A stretch of 64,000 nt of DNA from Isoetes taiwanensis (GCA_021234155.1 JAJEKV010000141.1:1180356-1244355); one strand, 5' to 3'; positions 48,481-60,953 are shown, numbered from the stretch's first letter. Program-made: numbers and translations. The notes: generated by a model from the letters alone, not told the origin.

Positions 48481-49250
48481 GTAGATAGATAATAGAGTAG
48501 TAACTAACTTGGCTTTGCTCTAAGTAATGTGTAGCATGCTCTTCTCGATATTTCTTTCAAGTCTCCTAGATTTCACATCCTTTGTGTTTGGAGAGACCTA
48601 GTATTAGAAATCCAAAAATCACGTACAAGAGCAATGTGAGAATCGAGAAATGGAATCACATCTTCTTCCCCTTCTATAGTACACCCATTTTCTGAAGTTG
48701 CAATTTATCTCAAATTTGTCTCTCTTTGTGAGATCAAATTTCTTGGATGAACATCAAGAACTTTTCCCATTTTACGTAGGCTGCTTTTACGTTCATTGCC
48801 TATTGCCATTGCTAAACAAGATTTTTTAGCGACCATACAATCTAGACTAGTTGATTGCTTCATGATATGGATTGAATCTACGATATTATCTATTATGGTT
48901 GTTTTTGCTTCCAGATTCTTCAAGAGATCCCCAACTATCTCTTCCATAGCTTTATGTTCTAGTACATCAATCAATATTTCTCGTTTAAACGGAGATTCAT
49001 TGTTTTTGTTTGCCTCAAGAATGAATTGATTGTTTAACACTACTCTCCTTTTGTTGCACCACTTTTATCCAACCCATCTTGACCTCCAATCTTTACCAAT
49101 GCCTCATTAGCTTCTTTTTGTCTTTTTCTCTGTCTTTGTTTCTTGAGGGCGTTCTTGCTCTGTATCTCTCTTTTTCTCTTCTTGATATTCTTTATAGTAT
49201 TGTCCACAATACTAGGATCATGACCGATTGATATATCATCTGCATTCTCA

Positions 49251-50646
49251 AGATTGACACTAGAAATAGTTGCATGTTCTAAACCACAATCTAAAACTTC
49301 CCAGTTGAATTTCTTTCAACAATGATCTCAAACTCACTCTAACAAATGGATCTTCATTACGGATGTTCGGATTTCTTCATCACGCCATATCTAAGAATAC
49401 ATCTTTCTCCTCCATTTTTCAAATGTGTGCTTCACTTTGTAGACTTACCAAAATAATCTTGAGCAAAAGAATGAGGAACAAACTCCCTCACGTTTCCACC
49501 GTTTGAGCATTTGAAAAAATTCCCTCCAGCATTAATGAAGTGGTTGGTTATTATTAGAATTACTCATCGGTTACTGGAAAAGGCATCAACGTAATCAATG
49601 TTATACAAATTCTCAAACCACAAATGCATTTCTTAAACCACAAATACAAGCTATACTTTTAAGCTATTGGGGGGACATGGGGACACCAAAGCCCGATCCA
49701 CTATAGCGTGAATCCACCCAAGTGTTATTACCTTCCCGTAGTGCCTTCAATAGTTGGGAAGAAGGCCAGGCCCTCTAGTACTAGAAGAATTAAAAGGGTG
49801 AGGAGCATATCTATTTGCAGGAATGAAGAAGAGGGTGAGGACCTTGACCATAGTACGTGGACTTGATCTTAGGGTAATATATCAGTTTGATGGCTGTATG
49901 TATTTCTCGTGACAATCCTTTCTATCTGGTGACCAAGAGCATTGTATACTTGCTATCTAGCCTCAAGAAGGTCATGTGCCATTTTTATATTGATAAAAAA
50001 TTTCTTACCCTCCAAAAAAAAAAAGTCTTCTCAAATGCGTATGCACATGCACCTTTATTAGATAGATAGATAATAGTATTAGAGAGCCTACAAATGTTTG
50101 TATATTTTTGTACTTGTTATTTATTAACAACTTATCAACCATATAATATAGCACTCATGCATGCCAAGTTTCTACTTGCGTTCCATTCCACAATGAAATT
50201 CATTTTTATACTACATAAGAACCCCAATCCACAATGGCCAAGTCATTATCAAGCTCAATATATCCGTCAATAAATATTAGATGTCAAAAACTAGAATTAT
50301 ATCCATTCGCCTACTTTACATGAGATAGCTTATTCCACTCTTTGCTCCTTTCTTCTTAGCATAAAGGCCCTCTCACATGCTGAGTTTTTGCCTCAGCCAC
50401 ATCAGAGGTTGAATGAGTATAACCTAGTTTCCTTCCGGTTGATTCCGCCTCATGTTACCTAAGAGGCGAGTGCTAAAACCGAACTTTGCCTCCAGCTGAT
50501 CCATTTTTAGATAAGCGCTTATTCAGCCACGATTCATTCACGTTCAAAAATATAATTTCTGGATGGGATAATCGACTTGCTATAAGGATGGATCCCCATT
50601 ACGACAAAATAAAGATTTTGGAAACTTTGCATGTAAGCGAGAGGCC
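49251..50646. other. Spacer, no gene seen
   Basis: No recognised exon or element. It has mixed AT-rich sequence with a poly-A run near 50,015 and gata repeats near 50,060. Confidence 0.45.
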
Positions 50647-50649
50647 TTA

Positions 50650-52455
50650 GGGCCATTCCACACTGGCCGTTATGTTAGGTTAAATTTTTAATCTAACGGA
50701 TGCTCCTTTATGTTAAGATAATCTAACTACAAGATTTCACTTCACACTTTCCATTAGATTAAAAATTAGCGTAACAGAAACCGTTAACAAAAGACTTCAC
50801 ACTGGATGGTACCGTTAGATTATGTTACACCTAACCTAACGGAAACCGTTACAAAACACTTCACACTGCACGATACCGTTAGGTTATGTTACACCTAACC
50901 TAACGAAAGCCGTTATAAAGCACTTCACACTACATGACGTCATTAAGTTACCAATAAAATAGACAACATAGACAAATACCCAATAAAATAGTAAAAACGA
51001 TGTGAATACAACTTAGAGCATGCATTGGCAACCATGAGGAAACTAGAAAGGAGGAAATGATGTGCTCTTCTCAAAACAAGTCCTGATATAGTTCAAAACA
51101 AGCACTGATACACATCACCGTTCCAAGTACATGACACAGGGCTGATAAGGCAAGGAAGGATCATAGCATGGGCTCCTCATTGCAAGGGGCAGAATATGCT
51201 TTCACTTTGAATTGTAATGTCATTGAGATGCATACTCTGCTTTCTTTAATCCCTGTGATAAAACAATGCATGCTCAGACATAAATGGATATGATGCATGT
51301 ACAACACAGTTTGCAATGTGAGACATCACACATAGTATAACTATCTGATGTCGTTAATATAATTACGACTAGTGAATGTCATGACATGTCCAAAATGAAC
51401 ATGCACCTTTAGATCAAGTACTCGCTGAAAATCAGTTGTTGTTCCCTCTTGTAGCAGTGCACGATATGTATCCGCAATTGACTCTAGTGGTGAGAGTATA
51501 ACCTGCAAGAAAGGTGGTGCAAAGTACAGCAAATGCACATAATACCCATAAACAAAATACCCTTTTCTGTAGAGTATGAACTGTAAGTGAAGAAGAGGAG
51601 ATGTGTCAGAACTGTTCCTACATTGCCTCCTGCACTCGTCAAGCCTGAAACCATTCCCAACGAATACCATTTGTTAACTATACCATTTGTTGGGTAACCA
51701 AAAAAAGAACTGTTAACATAGGACTGTTAACTATACCATTTGTTGGGGCACATGTACCTGTACCTGTACTATTTGTGGCATCTGACATATTGCTGCATGG
51801 CATAAACATCTAGTAAAATGGAAGATTGCCATAATGTATATTTTATGAAGATAAATGAAAATACTGCAATGTGAGCAATGTGAATGAAATATAGATTCTA
51901 AAATAAATGGTGGACAAAAAGGAAGTAGATAAAACCCTAACGAAAACAATCCGAGAAAAAAAAATATTTGATACAAAATGGTGAAAACGAGAAGATATGA
52001 AATGATACTTCAAAACCTACTGAAAATAATCGAGGAAAACAATCTTTGATATGCATAGAAACAATTGCTTACCTTTAAAAAAGCTATTTGCACTTTGGAA
52101 AATCGGATGCAAGCTTCAAAAGCTCCAAACTAGAACCACCCGGTGTGTTTGGGATCAGGAGACGCCGATTTGCCGCGGCCGATCATCATGAATCAGCGGC
52201 TTAAGGGGTGCTCCACGGCGGGGGTTAACTTACGGACGTGAATTTTTCGAGTCCGTTAAGCTGGCTGTTAAAACTTAACCTAACATAATGTTAGTATGAA
52301 GCACAGATTAAAGGGGGCAGATTAAGCTAAGCCCGAACCGTGATTTCTTAACCCCCTCCTAACTTAACGGCATGTCTTAACGGCAGTTGTGTGAACCCCA
52401 GATAGCTAACTTTTTCTAACATAACGGATTTTAACCCCCCAGTGTGAAGTGGCCC
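50650..52455. mobile_element. PIF/Harbinger-like non-autonomous element
   Basis: The two ends are inverted: left GGGCCATTCCACACTGG... and right, read inward, GGGCCACTTCACACTGG..., continuing imperfectly through ccgttatgttag. Both sides are flanked by TTA (50,647-50,649 and 52,456-52,458), the 3-bp target duplication of the PIF/Harbinger superfamily. The left subterminal region repeats a ~65-bp unit (cttcacactg..taccgttag.ttatgttacacctaacc) at least twice. No transposase motif is visible in the 1.8 kb, so it would depend on a relative elsewhere. Its interior carries an exon-like segment (51,407-51,502). Confidence 0.85.
51407..51502 (-). pseudogene. Exon-like segment carried in the element
   Basis: A 96-bp block with perfect splice borders (ttcttgcag before, AAAG/GTGC after) and a clean 32-codon frame ([20 protein letters not shown], then DFQRVLDLK). 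The composition is that of a conserved cellular protein, not a transposase. I do not recognise the parent gene. It resembles host exons captured by non-autonomous DNA transposons. Confidence 0.45.
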
Positions 52456-52458
52456 TTA

Positions 52459-53264
52459 AACCCATAGCCATTTCCATTAAACGTTGATGCTCTTAATCCT
52501 TCAAATGATGCAAGAAGACAAATCAAGAAGATTTCAGCCAACCAGTAGAAGAGAAAGAAACTTTCAGAATTAAATTGAATATAATTGATCTTTAAGTACA
52601 GAGACAAAAGGTTTATAGGACCCAAATAGAAATATGTAACACAATAACTGGGTCTAAGGGATTTGATTTGGATATATAAATGACCATAAATCTAAAACCC
52701 TATACCATACCTCGAAAACAATTGAATGAGTCCCCATTCTAGAATGGGGCTCGCATGAAACCAACAAACCGCCGGACTAGACTAGGCTTCTCATTCATCT
52801 CAGCAGATTTTCTACAATGGTGGATAGTGGGTAGCCGCACACATGCGAACTACCCATGAAAAATAAAGGGAATATCCAATTATATAATTTGAACCCCATA
52901 AAATACAATGCTAATAGATGTTTGGCTGGTGTACCTGCCGAAAACTTATCACCGGGATTAAAAAACCCCGCCCTTTCGGGTTTTCGAGGAAAAACCCTAG
53001 TGATAAGCCTTCGGCAAGGGGCTTGGACAAACGTAAGGCAGAGAAATCGCTCCCAAAATCCACGAATGGAGAAGTCGAAACAGATGCCACTTTCGCCAAC
53101 CTGTACACACGCACATCACCAACACAAAAAGCGTGACAAAACAAACCTCCAGTGGAGTGGAGGGCAGCACGCTCTAGCGACAAAAAAATAAAAACCTCTT
53201 CAAATAGAGGGGTGGTCACGCGTGCCAAGGCGACAAATACAATAAACAAAGAAGGGGAGGTGGG
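52459..53264. other. Dispersed-repeat block
   Basis: No gene seen. It carries a copy of the ggatatataaatgaccata repeat (~52,660) shared with 14.8-15.1 kb and the phrase ccattctagaatggggctcg continuing to caaaccgcc (~52,735-52,775), which recurs at 53,452-53,490. Confidence 0.5.
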
Positions 53265-53832
53265 TTCAAAGAAAAGAGAATAAGGTACTACTGAGAGAGA
53301 AGAGGAAACGCCGATGAAACGTTGATGCAGAACCGCGCCTAAAATAGCGAACTCCCAACTAGAAAGGGCATGCGCCGCATGCATGCATGCATGCAAGACA
53401 TGCATGCTCGCCCCATTCTAGAATGGCGATCCGATGGCTCGGATCGATGGGATTCTAGAATGGGGCTCGCATGAAACCAACAAACCGCCCGAATACCAAA
53501 GGACTTCCTTAACAAAACTGGGATCGAGGACGAAGGTCACAGGATGAAGGCTAAAGAAGAGCCAAGGCCGAGAAAGGACATGCCACAGCATGAAAGAAAC
53601 GCCAAATTGGCCAAACCAAGCAGGGAGAAGCCCCTCCCCTGCCTGGATTCAAAGAAAAGAGAATAAGGTACTGCTGAGAGAGAAGAGGAAGCGCCGATGA
53701 AACGTTGATACAGAACCGCGCCTAAAATAGCGAACTCCCAACTAGAAAGGGCATGCGCCGCATGCATGCATGCAAGACATGCATGCTCGCCCCATTCTAG
53801 AATGGCGATCCGATGGCTCGGATCGATGGGAT
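53265..53832. repeat. ~187-bp direct duplication, 383 bp apart
   Basis: Positions 53,265-53,453 and 53,648-53,832 share near-identical sequence from ttcaaagaaaagagaataag to gctcggatcgatggga. They differ by a few bases and one ATGC unit in a catg-rich stretch. The intervening part starts with another copy of the ttctagaatggggctcg repeat. Confidence 0.9.
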
Positions 53833-54116
53833 ATTTTATATTCCAAAATGAGTCCTCGTATTTTATATTCCAAAACTTTAGGTGCACTATAATTGAAACG
53901 AGAGGCGCCTAAAGACACCAACATACACTTTAGGTTGTAGGATGGATGGCTTCGACGATAGAAGTAGTCGTAGATGTACCTCTTCAGAATACGTAAGCAC
54001 ATTACTAGTTGAAATTAAAAAAATCCTTACTACCAAAGGCTTTAGCCTTGATAGTACTAACAAGTCTACTGAACAAGACAAACCCTAGCGCATATTGGGT
54101 TTTTTAGAGGCTCCTC

Positions 54117-54311
54117 CTACCTGTCTGTGCCATGTATGGCGAATTCAAGAATCGAAATGCTAATGGGAATGCTTTTTTGTGACCTTGTCTTGTCAAATGG
54201 CAAGGTTAGGCTGCCAAAATTGCCTACTGGGGATGCGTTCTTATCCAGATGATATTTTTTCAGTAGAGGATAGAATGCCATGTGAACAATTGGCGGATCA
54301 TTGATCAGCAC
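54117..54311 (-). CDS. Hypothetical coding fragment
   Basis: A 64-codon frame with protein-like content (Pro-Pro-Ile-Val-His-Met-Ala-Phe-Tyr-Pro-Leu-Leu; Pro-Val-Gly-Asn-Phe-Gly-Ser-Leu). No family recognised and no splice-linked partner seen. Possibly a scrap of a captured or decayed gene. Confidence 0.2.
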   Translation of the reverse strand: MLINDPPIVHMAFYPLLKKYHLDKNASPVGNFGSLTLPFDKTRSQKSIPISISILEFAIHGTDR

Positions 54312-55047
54312 TCAGGAGGTGGGCTTGGAAGCAGCCATCCTTCAAGTAGCCAAGTGAATTTTGCCATCCAAAAATTTGCTCCATGTTACAAATCACAAAT
54401 GGTGTGATCAAGTTTTATATGGTTGACTACTTAAAGCCATATACTTCCTAGTAGGTAACAGAAAAAAAGATCACACCACAAAATCTCGCAACTTCCAGAC
54501 CTAAACAGCTTTAAATTCAGGGAGGAAGAGGGAAACGGGGCGGGGAAGACCCATAGATCATCCAAAACAACCAAGAAGAGTTACATATTCAGGCATTTGC
54601 ATGAACTTCTGGGAAAATCCTTCTCCCTTCTGCTACGTTTTTAAAAGATGGACATTATAATTGGATATTCATGTTGCTAGATAACACGTATTCAGAAATG
54701 CTCTGTATTCTCTAGGGTTGATGTTCACTTTGTATCTGTTAAACATGGGTTTTGTACTATTCACATGGGTTTTTATTCATGGTAGAATCTTTGGGCAGAA
54801 GTTACACGAGTTGTTGGTAAGGGTTTTTCAAAGCTTGAAGCCCTGATTGATTGACCATGTTCATCCTCTGCTATCATCACAACCCGGTGATGTTCATCCT
54901 CCTATGAAATATGCATTTGTCCCGATGATGTTCCTCCTCTGCTTCACCCATATGACTGATGTATATGCTAAAAACCCCACTCAGCACTAGGTGGCTGGCA
55001 TAATGTAATGGCCAAAGTAGTCTGCAATATAAAATGCCCCTCGTTCA
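54312..55047. other. PMS1 downstream region
   Basis: No gene recognised. The right part should include the PMS1 3' untranslated region. The phrase gatgttcatcctc is repeated near 54,860-54,940. Confidence 0.4.
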
Positions 55048-58000
55048 TCATCTTTGATGTTGACCACTGCGAACAACATTCAAATCTGCTAAATGCCTCA
55101 TTGTTGGGCGTCCATGAGGACAATTCCATGGCGCGTCAAGTTCTCCTAGACGAGACACCACCTGCAATCTTAACATGTTCAAGCACATGGCTCCTCGCAT
55201 GAATTAAATTTGTTTCAGATCAAACATTTTATTCTCGCTCACCTTTTCCATTTCCTTCTTACTTAAAGCATCTCCAATCATTATTGAATAGCGACAGGCC
55301 CGAGATGCAAGCATGCTTCGCACTCTAGAGGGTCGTATTGTATTCATTCCTGATAGGTCCCGTTGGCTAGATTGAACAGGATGATAAACTGGCTCATCTG
55401 AAAGAGCTGATATTAACTCTTGTACATCTGCACATTCACAAGGATACAAATAGATTCACCCCAGTGACAATTTATAAAACAAGATACTGAAATAACACTT
55501 ACCAGGAACTCCAAAAACAATGTTTTTGCTAAACGGAACTGCAGTCAGGCGGAGTCTCTGGCCTGGTATAGCATCTTTCTGCTCAATGAAATCAAACCCA
55601 TTTTGCCTACGATACAAAGTTCACCTTTCATTATACACCCCAGAAGCCAGATTTTCATCAACTCCAGAACTTGCAAAAATCCAAGAGAATTCAAAAAAAG
55701 AAAAAAGTAAAATGGTCCCATGAAGTAATTATGTTAGTATTTCTTCAATTAAAATATATAACAAATCCTCACTTTCATGCAGGCCGATGCTTCATTAAGA
55801 AAAGGCAACCTGGACTATTGACCCCTTTGTGCAAAATGTCAAACTGTTCCTTATAATATAAAGCATACTTTATCTTTCCTGTCCAGGTTTGTGCACATCA
55901 AACAAATCTATTTCTCTGCAGACATTTTTCAAAAGAGAAGGTGGGTCTACAGGGAAACACGCAACAACTTATATGCTTTCAAATACAGTCTCAGTTAATC
56001 TGAGAAATATAGCACTGAAGTATGTGATTCATTAGGTATATTAGTAACGACATGGGCCAACAAATCATTGACTTGTCATATAGCTGGACCAGTCCCCCAA
56101 TTGCAATTAAATTAGAATTTCCAAAATCACAATTGTGTTGGTTTCCAAAAATTTTGGCATCGCTTTTCGACAAATAAATTACAGATACATGTAGACGTAA
56201 AAAGCAACTACCTTCTGTACCTTGAATTCCCTCTAATTCATTTTGGACCAGCGAAAGAAAATCTCCAGAGTGGATGCGTCCATTTCCTTTTACACCTTCT
56301 GACCCTTAGCCATAGCTCTGAAGATGATGTGCAAAAGCAAGGCTGAAATAAAGGCAGAGGGTTTGTAGGATGGGCGACCAAACTGGAACTCTGAAGCCAT
56401 AGAGCCGATTTAGTACACCTATACTTGTCGCACTAGATTATAGTATTTGAATCACATTCATGTAGATGTGTCCAACAATGGTTAGGAAAAGATTGACATC
56501 CATGTAGATATGTCCAACAATGGTCCTAGTTGCTGTTATTGTTAAGAAAAGATTTGGAAAAAAGTTTTTCCTTAAAGTTTTGACTCGACCAATTGCCGGT
56601 TCAGTTGCAATTGTCAACCACGATTGGGAATGGTAAAAAATGATGACCACCTGCCAATGACTTCAGATGCTCAATGACAGTATCACTTACAGAACCTTAA
56701 TCAGTAAGGCTCTCAGGATTAGCACCTTAGTAGACCCACTTTAAGTGTTATTCTAGAAGAATTTGATCTTTATAACCAGAAATATTAGTTGTAACCATTA
56801 AAATTCCTAATCATCCATTGCACCTAAAAGCTCATCTAATACCTTCCCTGATTGTAGATATCATGCTCACCTGAAAGCTTCCATGTGGGTTGCTATCACA
56901 GTTTCCTCAGCTATAGACAAATCCAATACCAGCGGCCTGTCAATAAAAAGCAATGATTTATTTAAACAATGTGAGCTAAGGGAGAAGTTTCACTTTCTAA
57001 GGCTAAGGTATTAAACAGCCTCGTACTAGTTTTCCCTTGAGAACACAACATTTTAGACTTTACATAAGCAACAATAGCAACCTGCTAAAATATATCATTG
57101 TGAAATTATTCACTTGTTAATCCTATCAAAGTCATAATGTCAGAAGAACAAGGGGACACAATGATTATGCTTGTGAAAAGATTCTTTACCGAAGAAGTGG
57201 CTGCCGATTCAGCATTGTTGTCTTCATAAGATGTTCAAAATTTCGCTTCTCATCCGACGCATGCTGTCAATATGTGGTATTGGCCCCCCAAATTGAAAAG
57301 TCAAAGTTTGATAATAAAAGAACAACTAAGTAACTTAGAACCACCATGAAAATACTAGAATGAATGACAATGTCCTAATGAAAGAACAACTCAGTAACTT
57401 AGAACCACCATGCAAATACTAGAATAAATGACAGTGTCCACAATTGCCATGCCTTTACCAACATACGATATACCTGGTCAATAATGAAAAGATCATCATC
57501 GAGCTTGGCAATGATAAATCCAAGGTTAAACTGGCCAATCACCTGCAGAAAGTGCGAATTTTCAGCTAATCGAAATTTAAAATGTTCAATATGCTACACT
57601 TTGCAATTTTGATCAGTTCAAGCTTCGTTAATATGAAGAGATGGACATAGCATTCAACATAAATAGAGCCAGAAATAACCTCCATCTTCTTGAAATCAGC
57701 TTTGTTGAAAGACTTTTCCAGCTCACTTGTGGCAGCAGCCAATGCTGACTCTTTTTCTGTTCCCTCTTTAGGAACCTCATCCAAGGTAACTGAAGCCGCT
57801 ATAAAGGATCTACATGTACAACAGGACCTGTCAATTAGGCCTTTCTTTACAGCTAAAGTCCCATTCAAAAAACTACCTTTTACTCTGTCTTCCTTTCTGC
57901 CTTGACCCAACTTTATCCTTTCTAGAATTTATCAAGCCCCTTGCCAGCTTTACCCGAAGGGCTTTCAAATCAAAATCAATAACAGAATCTTGAACTTCTC

Positions 58001-60953
58001 CTTCCTTTGAAGTCTCCCCAGCCACCATGGCTATCTCTTCCAGCATATTACTGTGTGATGCTGAAATTAATGCTAAATCTGTTCTGTCGGCCAGTAAAGT
58101 AGACTTGTCCTTATCATCATCAACGCCTCCAATGAATGAGATAGGATTCTCCTTCTCAACTCCTATTGCGGGACTCTTACTTTTTTCAGACACCTCTAAC
58201 TGTGTAAGAACCTGCAAACACTGCAATGTTATCTTACGGATAAAAAATATCGTAATAAAACACCTAGAAACAACCTCATGATTGGATGTCTCAAAAAAGT
58301 CACTAAGTTCCGTATCAGATTTATGTTGTGTGATTTGGTGTGTAGGACGCATGTGTTCTTCTTCACTGCCATGTCTGAGATCGTATTTTGTAAGTTCTGT
58401 TTCTGCCTGTAGCTCTTGAACCAGCCCATCAGAAACTCTACATTTCTGTAGAAATGGCCTTTCGGTTGAAGGAGTTCCATCTTCATTTTTCCTTGGTTCG
58501 ATTACAAGTAGTTTAGATTGATCAACCACCTGCATTGCAGATCAGAAAAGATAATATTAATGTCATAAGTTCGTTGAAAATACATTATATTTATAACCTG
58601 AAACCTACTTTCTTGGGAAATTCATCAAGTGCTGTTTCTGAATCTTTGCGTTTCTTTAGTAATGGTTCCTCACTAAATAGACATCCATCTTCATTTCTCG
58701 GCTTCTTAGACACAACTTCTTCTTCAGTGCCATGTCTGAGATCGTATTTTGTAATGTCTATTTCTGCCTGTAGCTCTTGAACCAGTCCATCAGAAACTCG
58801 ACGTTTCTGTAGTAATGGCTCTTCGGTTAAAAGAGTTTCGTCTCCATTTTTATGCTTTCCTGATTCAGATACTACTTTAGATTGCTCAGTTACCTGCATT
58901 ACAGATTAGAAAAGATGATATTAACCTCACGAATTCACTGAAAGTACACAATATTTATAACCTGGAGACCTACTTTTTTGGAAAATTCATCGAGTGCTGT
59001 ATCTGAATCTTTACGTTTCTTTAGTAGTGGTTCCTCACTAAATGGACATCCGTCCTCATTTTTCTGCTTCTTAGACACAAAGTCGAAAAGTTTAGACTGC
59101 ACTTTTTGCAAATTTCGTCCATTCCTCGCTCCCCCTCCTGTAGACTTTACTTCAACTGTCCCAGTGGACCTGACTTCTTTTGGACCATTTGTACTATCCA
59201 GAACTTTGGCATGTTGTGATTTAGTAACAGAGGTTATATGTCGAAAGGAGGAGATATCAACCTTAACTTTTGAGGGTGTACAATCTTCTGAATCTATTAC
59301 AAAGTGATGGCTAAGATTCTTGGCAGCATCTTCTAGATGCCCAATTTCCTCGTCATCGAATTCTTGTGGAGGAACTTGAGTTTCATAGTCAATGAGTTCA
59401 TTTTCTATTGTTGAAGAAAACGGACTCTCTAAATTGTGAACAGGGAATATATACTTATTAGATGCATATACCTTTTCAAGAGCTTCCCGAAGTGCAATCA
59501 TTTGATTGTTCTCTTCATGTAGAAAAACTTTCCTCTTATCTGGAGTGACATTAATATCATAGGCTGCTGGGGAGAGAATAAAATTTAAAATTGCCATTGG
59601 ATACTGCTGGGAATTAAATGATTTGTAAAGCTCATTTAACAATTTGCTGACTTTTGGCATATCCACAGGACGTCCATTTATGTAAAAGTATTGCCTATCC
59701 CCAGATGGTCTACCGCATCCAGTGCCAGGTTTAGAGACAAAGCCTTCTATCGAAAATCCCTCGGCAACAGAAACACTCAGGGGATCCAAACATGCTGCTG
59801 TTTTTGTCCCAAATACAGTTATGATATTATCTTTGATTGAATTAGTGCCCTGCGTATGAAGAATATTTGATCTTCCACCCTTTTCTGTTTGACTGGTACA
59901 TATCAAACGAACGCCTTTGGCAATCAAAGCATAAGCCTGAATAAAGTGAAATTAGAACAGAAGCAAACATTAATTAGCCTGGTACTTGACCAATGACATG
60001 CACGTAAATACTTGTTCATTTGTTTACAGAGAAGTTTTGTACAATTCACATTATTCTGAACCATGCGGAACTGGTACGAACAAAGCATAAATTTTGCACC
60101 ACTAACTTGGGAAAGTTTAGTCCCTCCTATTCTCGTTATAAGTTAAAGTATAATCAGCAACTCCTGATGATGCAAAAGCAACTTTGCATTTGTGACTTCA
60201 TATGCCGCATGCCCAATATTTCAAAAATTATATCAGTTAACTTACTTGCAAAACACTATGGAGTCTTGCATACTCTCTTCTGATATTGCGATTGAACTCC
60301 TTATGTCTGACAGGTAATAAATAAAACAGCTTCCCCACTGAAACAGTCGTCCCTACTGTACGTGCTAAATTTTTTTGCGAAACAATATGACCAGAATGAT
60401 CGAAGATTAACTGCACCCCAACCGGCTGATCCTTGGACCTTGTGTGGATTGTCACATCAGCTAAAGCACAAAGCGAACTTAGTGCCTCACCACGAAACCC
60501 AAATGACGTAAGTGATCGTAGATCAGAAAAATCTGAGATTTTTGAAGTATGATATTTAAGTGTCAAGCCCTGACACAAAGAAAAATAAGAGGTTCACATA
60601 TACATTTAAAGTTTCAGCACAAAGGGAAACTAAGTATAGTAAAACCGGAATACAAATCTCAAATCAATAGGAGTTCCCTAGTTTGGTATTCATGTTATCT
60701 CCAGAGAGGTACACGCATTAGCTCAAATGAAATTGTCTACCTGATGATTCTCCGGCGAAACACCACAGCCATTGTCTGCTACTTCAAAAGATTCAGCGCC
60801 GTATTCTCTAAGTTTGACCTCAATGGTAGTTGCACCAGCATCCAAGCTATTTTCCAGCAGCTCCTTCACAGCACTGGCTAAATCTAAGATCACCTGACCC
60901 GAGCAAATCCGGTGAATTGATTTTTTCTCGATTGGCTGTATTTTTTTGTTCAT
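55048..60953 (-). CDS. PMS1: DNA mismatch repair protein PMS1 (MutL, PMS2-type)
   Basis: Thirteen exons join in frame: 60,741-60,953; 60,246-60,569; 58,974-59,936; 58,609-58,893; 58,275-58,529; 57,877-58,211; 57,680-57,809; 57,474-57,542; 57,190-57,263; 56,871-56,936; 55,503-55,606; 55,243-55,427; 55,048-55,161. Product 1,038 residues; other plant PMS1 and human PMS2 proteins are shorter (~860-930). N-terminal GHKL ATPase motifs are intact: [21 protein letters not shown] and [10 protein letters not shown]. The C-terminal nuclease has [12 protein letters not shown] across exons 8-9 (DQHA(X)2E(X)4E metal site), [14 protein letters not shown] and [11 protein letters not shown]. It pairs with MLH1 (MutL-alpha) to nick the error-containing strand in the nucleus. 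An in-frame upstream stop supports the ATG. Extra length comes from repeated linker exons 3-5. The gene looks functional. Confidence 0.95.
58275..59085 (-). repeat. Tandem exon-intron duplication in PMS1 linker
   Basis: A ~365-bp unit (end of one exon, ~80-bp intron, start of the next) is present twice. The exon tails NEDGC(P/L)[13 protein letters not shown] ending at 58,974 and 58,609 match, the exon heads at 58,893 and 58,529 match (V-x-x-QSK ... [12 protein letters not shown]), and the two introns (58,894-58,973 and 58,530-58,608) are alike. Reading frame is kept because exon 4 is 285 bp with phase 0 on both sides. Confidence 0.9.

Larger units (their letters stand above)
46075..49250 (-). 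pseudogene. FAENYT-type transposase-like gene, frameshifted
   Basis: Read right to left: a basic segment and a helix-turn-helix-like stretch (SLRKMGKVLDVHPRNL) at 48.7-49.2 kb; an Asn-Thr-Arg-x-Ser-Pro-Asn-Thr-Lys-Asp-Val block near 48,590; after a TGTGG-rich intron-like tract, a Cys/His-rich domain at 47,451-47,987 (LKPWFVVKLAEYNTCCCIHH, then CTCECK, WKCIVCQKG, CSECGIKKFEICP); the core VVDFAENYTLKERTQVQSQYW near 47,380; SDGAASQFK near 47,130 in a shifted frame; and a C-terminal domain ending in an (Asp-Gly)n tail from a CACCAT repeat. Conserved Asp-Glu-Asn and Asp-Gly positions with a DNA-binding-like N-terminus fit a DDE-type transposase. I recall the family from algae, bryophytes and cnidarians but cannot name it. 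Frameshifts at ~47,150 and ~46,990 mean it is inactive. Confidence 0.62.

Noticed and set aside
58978-59307. 109-codon plus-strand frame inside PMS1
   Set aside because: It is an antisense shadow of exon 3, whose protein is clearly conserved.
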